Shown in pieces: positions 55,733 through 63,828 of a DNA stretch of 64,000 nucleotides (position 1 is its first letter; every line of letters begins with the position of its first letter). This stretch comes from Archangium gephyra. Its GTDB lineage: Bacteria; Myxococcota; Myxococcia; Myxococcales; Myxococcaceae. The stretch is from positions 422,501 through 486,500 of the forward strand of contig NZ_CP011509.1 of NCBI RefSeq assembly GCF_001027285.1. Reading direction: 5' to 3'. Both the position numbers and the translations under genes were made by a program. The notes beneath the pieces were generated by a model. It saw only the letters and a list, made by a program, of their open reading frames with translations. It had not been told where the DNA came from and did not search any database.

Positions 55733-56356
55733 TCAACCCCGCGAGCGGCCCGCGAGCAGGGCCGCCGCTGCATCCCACGTGTCCTGGTTCTCGGAGTCTC
55801 GCGGCGGCAAGCGCTCCCGAGCCCTCTGCCTGTCGAGGTCGCTCGCCTCCGGATCCGCCCCGGCCCGGAGCAACAGTTCGATCATGGGAACGTCCAACCG
55901 GCTCGCGGCGCGGCCAAGCGCCGACATCCCGCTCAGACCTCCGAACTCGTCGATGGTGCGAGTCGCTCCGCAGCACAGGAGCAGGGCGGCCATGGCGTGC
56001 TCACCCAGTTCCACACAGACGCGCAGGGGTGAATCCCCCTCGCTGCCCCTGTAATTGGGGTCCGCGCCCGCGGCCAGCAAGAGGCGCACCGCTTCGAGCT
56101 GGCGCCGGAAGACGGCCATGAGCAAGGGAGTCGCGGTCCGGTCAGGTCCCATGTCGTCAACACGCGCACCATGACGGAGCAGAAGAATGAGTGCCTCGAC
56201 CGGGCCACCCTCCTCCAATTCATCGACGGCGGCCTGCAAGGGGAGCCACTGGGGCCACTCCGCCTTGGGCGCATTGGGATCGGCCCCCTGGCTCAACAGC
56301 CTGGCCAGTCCATCCACATCATGCTTCTCGATGGCCTCGAAGAGTTCTTTCGACAT
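55733..56356 (-). CDS. Ankyrin-repeat protein
   Basis: A protein of 207 residues with about five ankyrin repeats, e.g. LARLLSQGADPNA, LILLLRHGARVDD, TPLLMAVFRRQLEAVRLLLAAGADPNYR and SPLRVCVELGEHAMAALLLCCGAT. No signal, so cytoplasmic or exposed by another route. The gene starts 3 bp after the stop of the upstream lipoprotein gene on the same strand. Ankyrin proteins can act as immunity partners of secreted toxins, so this may be one; no proof in the sequence. Confidence 0.88.
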   Translation of the reverse strand: MSKELFEAIEKHDVDGLARLLSQGADPNAPKAEWPQWLPLQAAVDELEEGGPVEALILLLRHGARVDDMGPDRTATPLLMAVFRRQLEAVRLLLAAGADPNYRGSEGDSPLRVCVELGEHAMAALLLCCGATRTIDEFGGLSGMSALGRAASRLDVPMIELLLRAGADPEASDLDRQRARERLPPRDSENQDTWDAAAALLAGRSRG

Positions 56357-56359
56357 GCG

Positions 56360-57187
56360 TCAGAGCTCCGCCATGGGGTGACCCGGCGCGCAGTTCCGTG
56401 CTTCCAATGCAAGACAATGCGAGAGCCCCGTCCGGAACTCGTCCAGGGCCCTCGTGTGCGCGGCATCCGGCATCCCTCCGAAACACTCGTCCTGGATGAA
56501 TTGACGGATGTGAATACAGTTGCGCACCGCCTGGATGCGCAACTGGACCTGTGAGCATGGAATTCGGGCAAGCCGCTTCGCGCTCGTCCCGGATGGGCTG
56601 CAATTCGCTCCAGGCATGGCGTTGCAGATGCGGTTCTTCTCAGCTTGGAGGTGTTCGAGCACGGCGTCATCACAGGTCTGGTTCGGGTAACGCCGAGGAA
56701 CCGCCGGTGAAGCGGACCGTGAACCGGGATCGGCTGCGGATGACTTCGAGTCCCCCATGACCTTCCGGCTCGCTTGGATGAGTTGCTCACGCTGCTGCTG
56801 CGGCAGTTGCCAGAAGCGGTCGTACTCCTCCTGGCTGCTCCACGGTACGAGCGTCACCGGGTTGAGCGTGTTCGTCCAATCCAGGGAAAAGCGCTCTCCC
56901 TCCAACTCGCTCGGCCACAGGAGCATGGCCAGGATGGCCGCTGGGATGTCCAGCAGACGAGCGGCGGCACCAGCGGAGGCGCGTGCCCACGAGCCGGGCC
57001 TCACGGGTGCCCGGGGCCGCTCCGTCACGGGGAACTGGACAGGTGATTCACCCGGAGGAGAGGCGGGCACCTGCCTGCTGGCGGTCTGGTCCTCGTAGCT
57101 GGCCGGAAGGGTCGTCGTGACACATCCCGTGAGCATCACCAGGAGCAAGAGCGACGGCATCCATGCCAGGGCGTCAGGAACGGCCAT
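56360..57187 (-). CDS. Lipoprotein with Cys/His-rich C-terminal domain, possible toxin
   Basis: A protein of 275 residues. The N-terminal signal MAVPDALAWMPSLLLLVMLTGC has lipobox Cys22, followed by a Pro-rich linker and a hydrophobic stretch (LLDIPAAILAMLLWPSEL). The C-terminal domain (from about 165) carries TCDDAVLEHLQAEKNRICN, then RIPCSQVQLRIQAVRNCIHI, DECFGGMPDAAHTRALDE and CAPGHP: many Cys and His in a helical background, as in small polymorphic-toxin effector domains. The neighbour 3 bp away encodes an ankyrin protein. Toxin role is inferred; a structural envelope role is possible. Confidence 0.7.
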   Translation of the reverse strand: MAVPDALAWMPSLLLLVMLTGCVTTTLPASYEDQTASRQVPASPPGESPVQFPVTERPRAPVRPGSWARASAGAAARLLDIPAAILAMLLWPSELEGERFSLDWTNTLNPVTLVPWSSQEEYDRFWQLPQQQREQLIQASRKVMGDSKSSAADPGSRSASPAVPRRYPNQTCDDAVLEHLQAEKNRICNAMPGANCSPSGTSAKRLARIPCSQVQLRIQAVRNCIHIRQFIQDECFGGMPDAAHTRALDEFRTGLSHCLALEARNCAPGHPMAEL

Positions 57188-57268
57188 GGCCTGATGCTAG
57201 AGCAGTTGCTGGGCATCACGCCTCAAACACGAAGGGTGAGGGCAGTGGCGAACCCGGGGTCCGCACCA

Positions 57269-57303
57269 CCCTCACCCTGTCCCTCTCCCGGTGGGAGAGG
57301 GGA
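57269..57303. repeat. CCCTCACCCC-type intergenic repeat, copy 10
   Basis: Consensus copy (CCCTCACCCTGTCCCTCTCCC then GGTGGGAGAGGGG) immediately 3' of the M16 peptidase gene; the stop codon of that gene is within 10 bp. Confidence 0.8.
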
Positions 57304-57308
57304 AATGT

Positions 57309-60149
57309 CTACGGCGTGGCCACGGGGGCCTTGGCCTTCTTCTCCGCTCCCGCGAAGTCGCCGGCCTTGACCACCGTCACCTTCTTCCAGTCCAGGTAGC
57401 GCGAGAGCGCCGTGCGCACGTCCTCGGCCTTGAGCTCGCTCATGCGCTTCTCGAAGGCCGCGTCGAACTCCAGCGTGCGCCCGTAGTACAGGTACGACGC
57501 CAGCGTGCGCGCCAGGCCCCCGTCATCCGAGCGGCCCGTGCGCCGGTACTCCAGCAGGCCCGCCCGGGCCTTCTCCAGCTCGTCCGCGGTGAAGCCCTGG
57601 CTCAGCACCTTCTCCAGCTCCTCGCGCACCGCCGTCTCCAGCTTCGCCGCGTTCTGCGGCGCGTAGATGGCGTACGTGGAGAACGAGCCCACCGGATCCA
57701 ACGAGCCCGCGCTCAACGAGCTGCCCACCGTATAGGACAGGCCGTCCTGCTGGCGCACGCGCGTGGCGAGCCGCGAGTTGAGGAAGCCGCCGCCGAGCAG
57801 GAAGTTGCCGAGCACCAGCGCCGGGTAGTCCGGGCTGTCGTCGCGCAGGCCCAGCCCCTGGCCCGCGAGGAACAGCGCGTTGGCCTTGTCCGGCGTCTCG
57901 AGCATCAACGCCTGCGTGCCCGTCTTGTACGGCTGCGCCGGGATGCGCGCATACGGCGCCGGGCTCTTCCAGCCGCCGAACAGCTCGGCCACCTGCGTGC
58001 GCAGGGCCTCGGCGTCGAAGTCACCCACCGCGGCGAACTCGCCCTGCGAGGCGCCGTAGAACTCGCGGTAGAAGGCCTGGGCCTGCTCCAGGGTGGTGGC
58101 CTTCACGCTGGCGAGCGACTCATCCAACGTCTCCGCGTAGTACGGGTGCCCGGCGGGGTAGGGGGACAGCGCGCGCGAGAAGGCGATGCGGCCCTGCGTG
58201 TTGGGCTCGCTGCGCTGGGCCTCCAGTCCGGCCAGCCGCTCCTCCTTGAGCAGCGCGAACTCCTTGGCGTCGAAGGCCGGCTCGCGCAGCACCTCGGCCA
58301 CCAGCTTCATCACCTCGGGGAGGTTCTGGCGCGGCGCTTCGATCCAGACACTCGCGCCGGTGGTGCCGCCGTCCACGCCCACGCGGGCCTTGAGCTTGTC
58401 GAAGCTGTCGCGCAACTGCTGGCGGGTGTGCTTCTTCGTGCCGCGCATGAGCATCATGCCGGCGTAGTCGGCGGCCTCCGAGCGGCCCCAGACGGCCTTC
58501 TCGGTGCCCCAGCGCAGGTTGAAGGTGACGTTGACCATCTCGCCGCGCGTCTTCTTGGGCAGCAGGGCGAGCTTGAGGCCCGCGGCCTGCGAGCGCTGCA
58601 CGCGCTGCTCGATGTTGGCGGGGGACGGGTCGAAGGCCTCGCCCACGGCGACCTCGCCCCGGCCCTTGTAGCCCTCGAGCATGGAGGCCATGTTCACGCG
58701 CACGGGCATCTCGGAGCGGTCCGGCTTCGCGGTGGGGATGAACTGGCCGAGCGTGCGGTTGGAGGACTTGAGGTAGCTCTGGGCCACGCGCGAGACGTCG
58801 GCGGCGGTGACGGCTTCGATCCGGTCGCGGTGGAGGAAGAAGAGGCGCCAGTCGCCGATGGCGGCCCACTCGGAGAGCTGGATGGCGGCGCTCTCCGAGT
58901 CGTTGAGCATGAGCTCCACGTACTTGAGCAGCGCCGTCTTGGCGCGGTCCACCTCGTCCTGGGTGAAGGGCGCGCGGGCGGCCTCTTCCACGGTCTTCAC
59001 GAGGATGTCGCGGGCGGCGTCGAGGGACTGGCCCTCGCGGACCTCGGCGGTGAAGGCGAGGATGCCGGGGTCGTGGAGCTGGAAGTTGGAGGCACCGGCG
59101 CTGGAGGCCTTCTTCGTCTCGACGAGGGCCTTGTAGAGGCGGCCGGAGGGGGCGTTGCCGAGGATGTGCGTGAGCACGTCGATGGCGGCGAAGTCGGGGT
59201 GGGCGCCCTCGGGCACGTGGTAGACGGCGGCGAGGGCACTCACGTCGCCCACGCGGCGCAGGGTGACGAGCCGCTCACCATCCTGGGTGGGCTCCTCGGT
59301 ATAGGTGACGGGGAGGGGCTCGGCGGGACGGGGCAGGGCGCCGAAGGTCTTCCGCACCTCGGCGAGGGCCTTCTGGGGCTCGAAGGCACCGGCGATGACG
59401 AGCATGGCGTTATCGGGCCGGTAGTACTTCCGGTAGAAGGCCTGGAGGCGCTCGATGGGGACGTTCTCGAGGTCCGCGCGGGAGCCGATGGTGGACTTGC
59501 CGTAGTTGTGCCACGAGAAGGCCGAGCTCATGACGCGCTGGAAGAGGATGCGCGAGGGATCATTCTCGCCGCGCTCCAGCTCGTTGCGCACGACGGTCAT
59601 CTCGCTGTCGAGGTCCTTCTTGGCGATGAAGCTGTTGACCATGCGGTCGGCCTCGAAGGAGAGGGCCCAGCGGAGGTTGTCGTCCGAGGAGGGGAGGGTC
59701 TCGTAGTAGTTGGTGCGGTCCAGCCAGGTGGTGCCATTGGGGCGGGCGCCGCGCTGGGTGAGGGCCTGGGGCACGTTGGGGGTGGAGGGGGTGCCCTTGA
59801 AGAGGAGGTGCTCGAGGAGGTGGGCCATGCCCGTCTCGCCGTAGCCCTCGTGGCGGGAGCCGACGAAGTAGGTGACGTTGACGGTGACGGTGGGCTTGGT
59901 GGGGTCGGGGAAGAGGAGGACGCGCAGGCCGTTGTCGAGCCGGTACTCGGTGATGCCCTCGACGCTGGTGAAGGGAGCGGAGGGAGCGGAGGGAGCGGAG
60001 GAGGCAGCGGGGGCCTCGGCGCTGGGCGGAGGGGCGGCGTCGGAGGAGGGCGAGGAGGGGCCCGGCCCATTGACGAGCGGGGGAGTACAGGCCGCGACGA
60101 GGAGGGCCGCGACGAGGAGGCGCAAGCGGGAGGGGAGGGTCATGGGCAT
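57309..60149 (-). CDS. M16-family zinc peptidase lipoprotein, two domains
   Basis: A protein of 946 residues. Signal MPMTLPSRLRLLVAALLVAAC has lipobox Cys21, followed by a Ser/Pro/Ala-rich linker to about 60. The first M16 domain carries inverted zinc motif HLLEH (His110, Glu113, His114) and the second domain (from about 515) lacks it, as in bacterial pitrilysin-like enzymes. ATG at 60149 or 60143 are both possible. It degrades peptides in the envelope. The intergenic 320 bp upstream contains a repeat and a gene relic. Confidence 0.93.
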   Translation of the reverse strand: MPMTLPSRLRLLVAALLVAACTPPLVNGPGPSSPSSDAAPPPSAEAPAASSAPSAPSAPFTSVEGITEYRLDNGLRVLLFPDPTKPTVTVNVTYFVGSRHEGYGETGMAHLLEHLLFKGTPSTPNVPQALTQRGARPNGTTWLDRTNYYETLPSSDDNLRWALSFEADRMVNSFIAKKDLDSEMTVVRNELERGENDPSRILFQRVMSSAFSWHNYGKSTIGSRADLENVPIERLQAFYRKYYRPDNAMLVIAGAFEPQKALAEVRKTFGALPRPAEPLPVTYTEEPTQDGERLVTLRRVGDVSALAAVYHVPEGAHPDFAAIDVLTHILGNAPSGRLYKALVETKKASSAGASNFQLHDPGILAFTAEVREGQSLDAARDILVKTVEEAARAPFTQDEVDRAKTALLKYVELMLNDSESAAIQLSEWAAIGDWRLFFLHRDRIEAVTAADVSRVAQSYLKSSNRTLGQFIPTAKPDRSEMPVRVNMASMLEGYKGRGEVAVGEAFDPSPANIEQRVQRSQAAGLKLALLPKKTRGEMVNVTFNLRWGTEKAVWGRSEAADYAGMMLMRGTKKHTRQQLRDSFDKLKARVGVDGGTTGASVWIEAPRQNLPEVMKLVAEVLREPAFDAKEFALLKEERLAGLEAQRSEPNTQGRIAFSRALSPYPAGHPYYAETLDESLASVKATTLEQAQAFYREFYGASQGEFAAVGDFDAEALRTQVAELFGGWKSPAPYARIPAQPYKTGTQALMLETPDKANALFLAGQGLGLRDDSPDYPALVLGNFLLGGGFLNSRLATRVRQQDGLSYTVGSSLSAGSLDPVGSFSTYAIYAPQNAAKLETAVREELEKVLSQGFTADELEKARAGLLEYRRTGRSDDGGLARTLASYLYYGRTLEFDAAFEKRMSELKAEDVRTALSRYLDWKKVTVVKAGDFAGAEKKAKAPVATP

Positions 60150-60266
60150 CTGGAAGCTACCAACCGGGCATGCTCCGGCGGTGTTCCCGAAAGTGGGACA
60201 TGGGGGAAGAAAGCCCAGGGCTGAACGAAGCGGGAGAGAAACCCACCAGGGGAGCACCCGGGCCAT

Positions 60267-60300
60267 CCCCTCTCCCTCTGGGAGAGGGTCAGGGTGAGGG
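60267..60300. repeat. CCCTCACCCC-type intergenic repeat, copy 11
   Basis: Reverse-oriented copy (CCCCTCTCCCTCTGGGAGAGGG then TCAGGGTGAGGG), just before the relic at 60310. Confidence 0.75.
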
Positions 60301-60309
60301 TCTTCGCGA

Positions 60310-60411
60310 GCGGGCGGAAGCCATGGCCGGACGCCGCAGGAGCAGCAGGGCAACGTTGCGCGCCACGGGGACGGTGTAGCGCCCTGCCGATGAGCGCTCG
60401 GGCCGGAGATG
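60310..60411 (-). pseudogene. Relic duplicate of part of the pheC-aroQ gene
   Basis: About 100 bp match 61388-61486 of the downstream PheC-AroQ gene with scattered substitutions; read on the minus strand it gives RPERSSAGRYTVPVARNVAL against RPERSLAGRYTVPVARNGAL in the intact gene. No start or remaining gene is present. The 320-bp gap between the M16 gene and the PheC-AroQ gene thus holds one repeat and this fragment. Confidence 0.75.
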
Positions 60412-60469
60412 GACCGCTTCGCACGAGCCCTTGAATCCACCCAGCACCGAGCTGGGCAACCCGCTCACC

Positions 60470-61792
60470 TCACCGGCCTGCCCCGGCTGTGTCATCACGG
60501 CCCGCCCCGAGCGCCACCAGCGCATCGGCGAGGCGATCGATTTCCTCTCCCTCCAGGCCGGTGGACGCAAGCTCCTCGCGAGCCTTGCGCCGCGTGGCCT
60601 CGCGCTCCAGTCCTCCGGGGACACGCGGCACGAGGGTACTGATGCGAGCACTGATGCGCGCGAGCGCGGGCCGGAGCTCCTCGTCGAGCGAGTGCACGGG
60701 TGCGTCCGCGGCGGCCGGGGGCGTGCGGAGTTGAAGCCGCTTCGCCGCGTCCATCTGTGCCTGGAAGAAGGTGGAGATGGCCTCGTCCGGAGGCGCTGGA
60801 AGGCCCAGGGCCTCGGCGGCGGCATGGACCTCCTGTCGAGCGGCCTCCAGCACCCGGGCCTCCTGCGAAAGCACCTCGATGGGTTGACCCGCGCGCTGCT
60901 TGGCCCTGGCCACCAGGGGCATCAAGGCCAGACGCTCGGCGGTGGCGGAGAGCAGTGCGTCCACGGGCGTCGCGGTGGGCCCGGTGGCGCCGGGGCCGAA
61001 GTAACGCGTGCGGAGCGCTTCGAGCGCACCACGGGCCTCCTGCCGCAAAAGCCACGTGTCCAGCTCGGCGGCCAGCGCGGCCCGGGAGGGCTGCACGTAG
61101 AGCGCCACCACGTCCCGGGTGAAGGGGCCCACGCGCTCGATGCCGGAGAGGCCCTCGGCCCAGCGAGGCCCCTCGACGGTGTTGGTGAGCGCCGCATCGG
61201 CCTGACCGGAGGCCAGCGCCTCGCGCACCGCCGCGTTGTCGGGGATGGCGAGGATGCGCGCGTTGTGGAAGTGAGCGCGGGCCACGCGCTCCAGATGACC
61301 GCCCCGGTTCACGGCCAAGCGGAAGTCGGGCCGGTCGAGCGTCCGCAGCAGCGCGAGTGGCGCCTCGGAGTCCCCCGTCGCGGGCGCGGGGGCCCAGGCC
61401 GGGCGCCGCAGGAGCAGCAGGGCACCATTGCGCGCCACCGGGACGGTGTAGCGCCCGGCCAGCGAACGCTCGGGCCGAATGGTGAGCCCACTGGCCGCCA
61501 TGTCGAAGCGCTGAGCACCGAGGTCCGCCAGCAACTCCGGCCAGCGGAAGCGCACCCATTCGAGGCGGTATCCACGCTCGGAGGCGAAGGACTCCAGGAG
61601 CGCGGCGTCGAAGCCGGACACCTGTCCGTCCCGCAGGGAGGAGAAGGGAGGATAATCCCCGCTCGTTCCGACGCGGAGGAGCCCGGTCTCCCGAGCGGGA
61701 GGCGTGACGACGGGATGCGCCGCACACGCCGCGAACAGGGCCAGCATGCAGCCCGCGAGCGCGAGGCGGGCGTGAGAGAGGGAAGGGAGCAT
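60470..61792 (-). CDS. pheC: Periplasmic cyclohexadienyl dehydratase (PheC-like) fused to a gamma-class chorismate mutase domain
   Basis: A protein of 440 residues. Signal MLPSLSHARLALAGCMLALF leads to AAC (Cys23), so exported and perhaps lipidated. Residues about 38-266 match PheC, a solute-binding-fold dehydratase: GTSGDYPPFS, WPELLADLGAQRFDMAASGL, VNRGGHLERVARAHFHNARI, and TNTVE (Glu207 at the place of the PheC catalytic Glu). Residues about 280-430 match the periplasmic *AroQ mutase (ERLALMPLVARAKQRAGQPI ... TFFQAQMDAAKRLQ). The PIED..R motif of active *AroQ is PIEVLSQ here (Val307, Gln310), so mutase activity is doubtful. Substrate of the first part could be prephenate or arogenate. Confidence 0.82.
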   Translation of the reverse strand: MLPSLSHARLALAGCMLALFAACAAHPVVTPPARETGLLRVGTSGDYPPFSSLRDGQVSGFDAALLESFASERGYRLEWVRFRWPELLADLGAQRFDMAASGLTIRPERSLAGRYTVPVARNGALLLLRRPAWAPAPATGDSEAPLALLRTLDRPDFRLAVNRGGHLERVARAHFHNARILAIPDNAAVREALASGQADAALTNTVEGPRWAEGLSGIERVGPFTRDVVALYVQPSRAALAAELDTWLLRQEARGALEALRTRYFGPGATGPTATPVDALLSATAERLALMPLVARAKQRAGQPIEVLSQEARVLEAARQEVHAAAEALGLPAPPDEAISTFFQAQMDAAKRLQLRTPPAAADAPVHSLDEELRPALARISARISTLVPRVPGGLEREATRRKAREELASTGLEGEEIDRLADALVALGAGRDDTAGAGR

Positions 61793-61968
61793 CCCCGGAC
61801 TCTGCCAACCCCTACGGGCGCGTCCAGAGCAGACGCGGGTGCGCGGCGCACCAGCGCGGGGTATGAAGAGAGTCCGTCCGACGCCCTGCTTGGTACTCGC
61901 GCAGTGGTTCATCCTGTGCGCTTCGTGCGTCACCTCTCCGGCCGACGGAACAGCGTGAAGAGACGCGG

Positions 61969-62535
61969 ATGACGAGTCGATTCTACGAGTTGACGGATGA
62001 CATGACCCAGCCGGAGCGCTGGCACTTGCGGAGCCCTGTGGATGAACACGGACAGAAAATCGATCCCTGGCAGTTCACCGAAGGCAGAAGGCTCGAGCCC
62101 CAGGGAGTCATCCGGTTTCCCGTGAGGCCCGAGGGCGTGGTGCTGGAGTTCACCCTGGACTCGTTCGCCACCCCCGTGGTCCACGGCCGCGTCGTCCAGC
62201 TCTTCGAGCGCCTCGGCATCCAGGACGTCCAATTCCTCCCCGTCGAGGTCGAGGGGCACGCTGGGCCCTGGTTCATCCTCAATGCACTGCGAATCCTCCG
62301 CTGCATCGACGACGCCCGCTGTGCGGAGGTGCGGTACTTCACGCCCCAGGATGGTCAGCCCGAGAAGGTCGGCGAGTACAAGAACGTGCGGGGAATGCGC
62401 ATCGACCCGGCGAGGACAGAAGGCGCCCACCTCTTTCGTCCGTGGGGCTGGTACTTGTCCCTCATCGTCTCCGAGGACCTCAAGCGGGCCCTGGAGCGCG
62501 AGGGCCTCACCGGCCCGGTGTTCACCGAGGTGTGA
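61969..62535 (+). CDS. Imm11-like immunity protein
   Basis: A protein of 188 residues starting MTSRFYELTDDMTQPERWHL. The sequence matches the myxobacterial Imm11 (DUF1629) family by its pattern: RFYELTDDM..PERWHL, PVVHGRVVQLFERLGIQDVQFLPVEVEG, ILRCIDD, YFTPQDGQPEKVGEYKNVRGMRIDP and FRPWGWYLSLIVSEDLKRALE..GLTGPVFTEV. Such proteins neutralise cognate polymorphic toxins in the cytoplasm. No toxin gene lies next to it, so it is an orphan immunity gene here. GC content is somewhat lower than the neighbours. Confidence 0.8.
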   Translation: MTSRFYELTDDMTQPERWHLRSPVDEHGQKIDPWQFTEGRRLEPQGVIRFPVRPEGVVLEFTLDSFATPVVHGRVVQLFERLGIQDVQFLPVEVEGHAGPWFILNALRILRCIDDARCAEVRYFTPQDGQPEKVGEYKNVRGMRIDPARTEGAHLFRPWGWYLSLIVSEDLKRALEREGLTGPVFTEV

Positions 62536-62544
62536 CCGCGCGCC

Positions 62545-63510
62545 CTACCAGCACCGGGCGGCGAAGGCGGCCAGCTCGCGGTTGAAGCGGCGGGCGTCCT
62601 CCCAGAAGGGCGAGTGGCCAACGCCCGAGTACAGGGACAGCTGGGCCCCGGGCACCAGGGAGAGGATGTGGCGGCTGGAGGCGGGCAGCACCACCCGGTC
62701 CTCCATCCCGTGGGAGACGAGCACCGGCACGGTGAGCCGGTGCAGCACGTCGTCATAGTCCTCGGAGCGCGAGCCGAGCGCCTCGCGCACGTACGCCGGC
62801 ACCATCTCCGTGTAGGCCAACACGCGCTTGCGCGTCTCCTGCGACACCGGCTGGTGGTGCAGCAGCGACACGAAGCGCTCCAGGGTGGCGCGGCTCTGTC
62901 CCGACTCCTCGGTGAACAGCCCCGGGATGAGCGCGAGCACCTCGGGCGACAGCAGCCCGAAGGCCTCCTCCGAGCCGCTCTTCACCATGGCGGACACGAA
63001 GTGCACCCCGGCCACGTGCTCCTGCCCGAAGTGCCGCAGGTAGTCGGCCACCACCATGCCGCCGTAGGACCAGCCCACCATCAACGGCCGCTCCAGCTCG
63101 AGCGCGGAGATGACGGCCTGGAGGTCCCGGGCCCACACGCGCCCATCCCCGTAGGCGCCGCGCGGCTTGTCCGACAGCCCATGCCCCCGCAGGTCCATGG
63201 CCACCAGCCGGAAGCCCAGGCCCAGGGCGCTCTGGAACTGGCGCCGCCAGGCCAGGTGGCACTGGGAGAAGCCGTGGACGAAGAAGAGGGGCGGCCCGTA
63301 CACGTCTCCCGCGTCGTACACCCGCAGGTCCACGCCCCCGGCGCCCTCGATGGTGTGGACGCGCACGGGGATGGGCTCGAAGAAGGGCGACTCGTTCTCC
63401 GGATCCCTCCACGCCGTGGGCGGTTCCATCACCGTCACGGCCGGGCCCTGGCGGGTCCGCGCCATCGGAGTAGGCAGCTGCACGGAGGGTGAGAAGAGTT
63501 CGTCCATCAT
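62545..63510 (-). CDS. Alpha/beta hydrolase
   Basis: A protein of 321 residues. Alpha/beta-hydrolase features: oxyanion strand FFVHGFSQ, nucleophile elbow GWSYGGM with the catalytic Ser in G-W-S-Y-G, acid in HGMEDRVV (Asp), and His in GVGHSPFWED. The N-terminal 45 residues are an extra segment with no signal peptide. A possible esterase or haloperoxidase-like enzyme; the substrate cannot be read off. It converges with the Imm11-like gene, 9 bp apart. Confidence 0.9.
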   Translation of the reverse strand: MMDELFSPSVQLPTPMARTRQGPAVTVMEPPTAWRDPENESPFFEPIPVRVHTIEGAGGVDLRVYDAGDVYGPPLFFVHGFSQCHLAWRRQFQSALGLGFRLVAMDLRGHGLSDKPRGAYGDGRVWARDLQAVISALELERPLMVGWSYGGMVVADYLRHFGQEHVAGVHFVSAMVKSGSEEAFGLLSPEVLALIPGLFTEESGQSRATLERFVSLLHHQPVSQETRKRVLAYTEMVPAYVREALGSRSEDYDDVLHRLTVPVLVSHGMEDRVVLPASSRHILSLVPGAQLSLYSGVGHSPFWEDARRFNRELAAFAARCW

Positions 63511-63828
63511 GGCGCGAGGTCCTTCGGGGTCCAGGAGTCGACTCCGCTAGGAATAGGCATCCCCCGCACGAGCGGGAGCCCCCCTTCTCCAGAAGTCCTC
63601 GGGAAGCCCTGCCTCCACCGGATACCCGTCCATCCACGGACAATCCGTATTCCCCGGAGGGAGGCCCCTTGCAGGGGGCGGGCCGGGCGAGTGCGAGGCA
63701 GCAGACGTCTGGCCGCCCTGGGCGCCGGGGGGCACGGGGGGTGAGCGGGCGCGGGCGTCGTCACGCGAGGCGGTTAGTAGTAAGCCCTCGCCGTACACGG
63801 ACACGCAGGTGGAGAGGGAGGCTCGCGC
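63511..63828. other. Divergent intergenic region, 318 bp
   Basis: Lies between the hydrolase gene and the sppA start. I see no gene or family repeat; low-complexity frames on the minus strand were not accepted. It must hold both promoters, and GGAATACGGATTGTCCGTGG (about 63630-63650) is the most AT-rich part. Confidence 0.45.

Noticed and set aside
57291-60224. A 977-codon open frame on the plus strand
   Set aside because: It is the antisense shadow of the M16 peptidase gene, whose catalytic motifs and signal peptide are clear.
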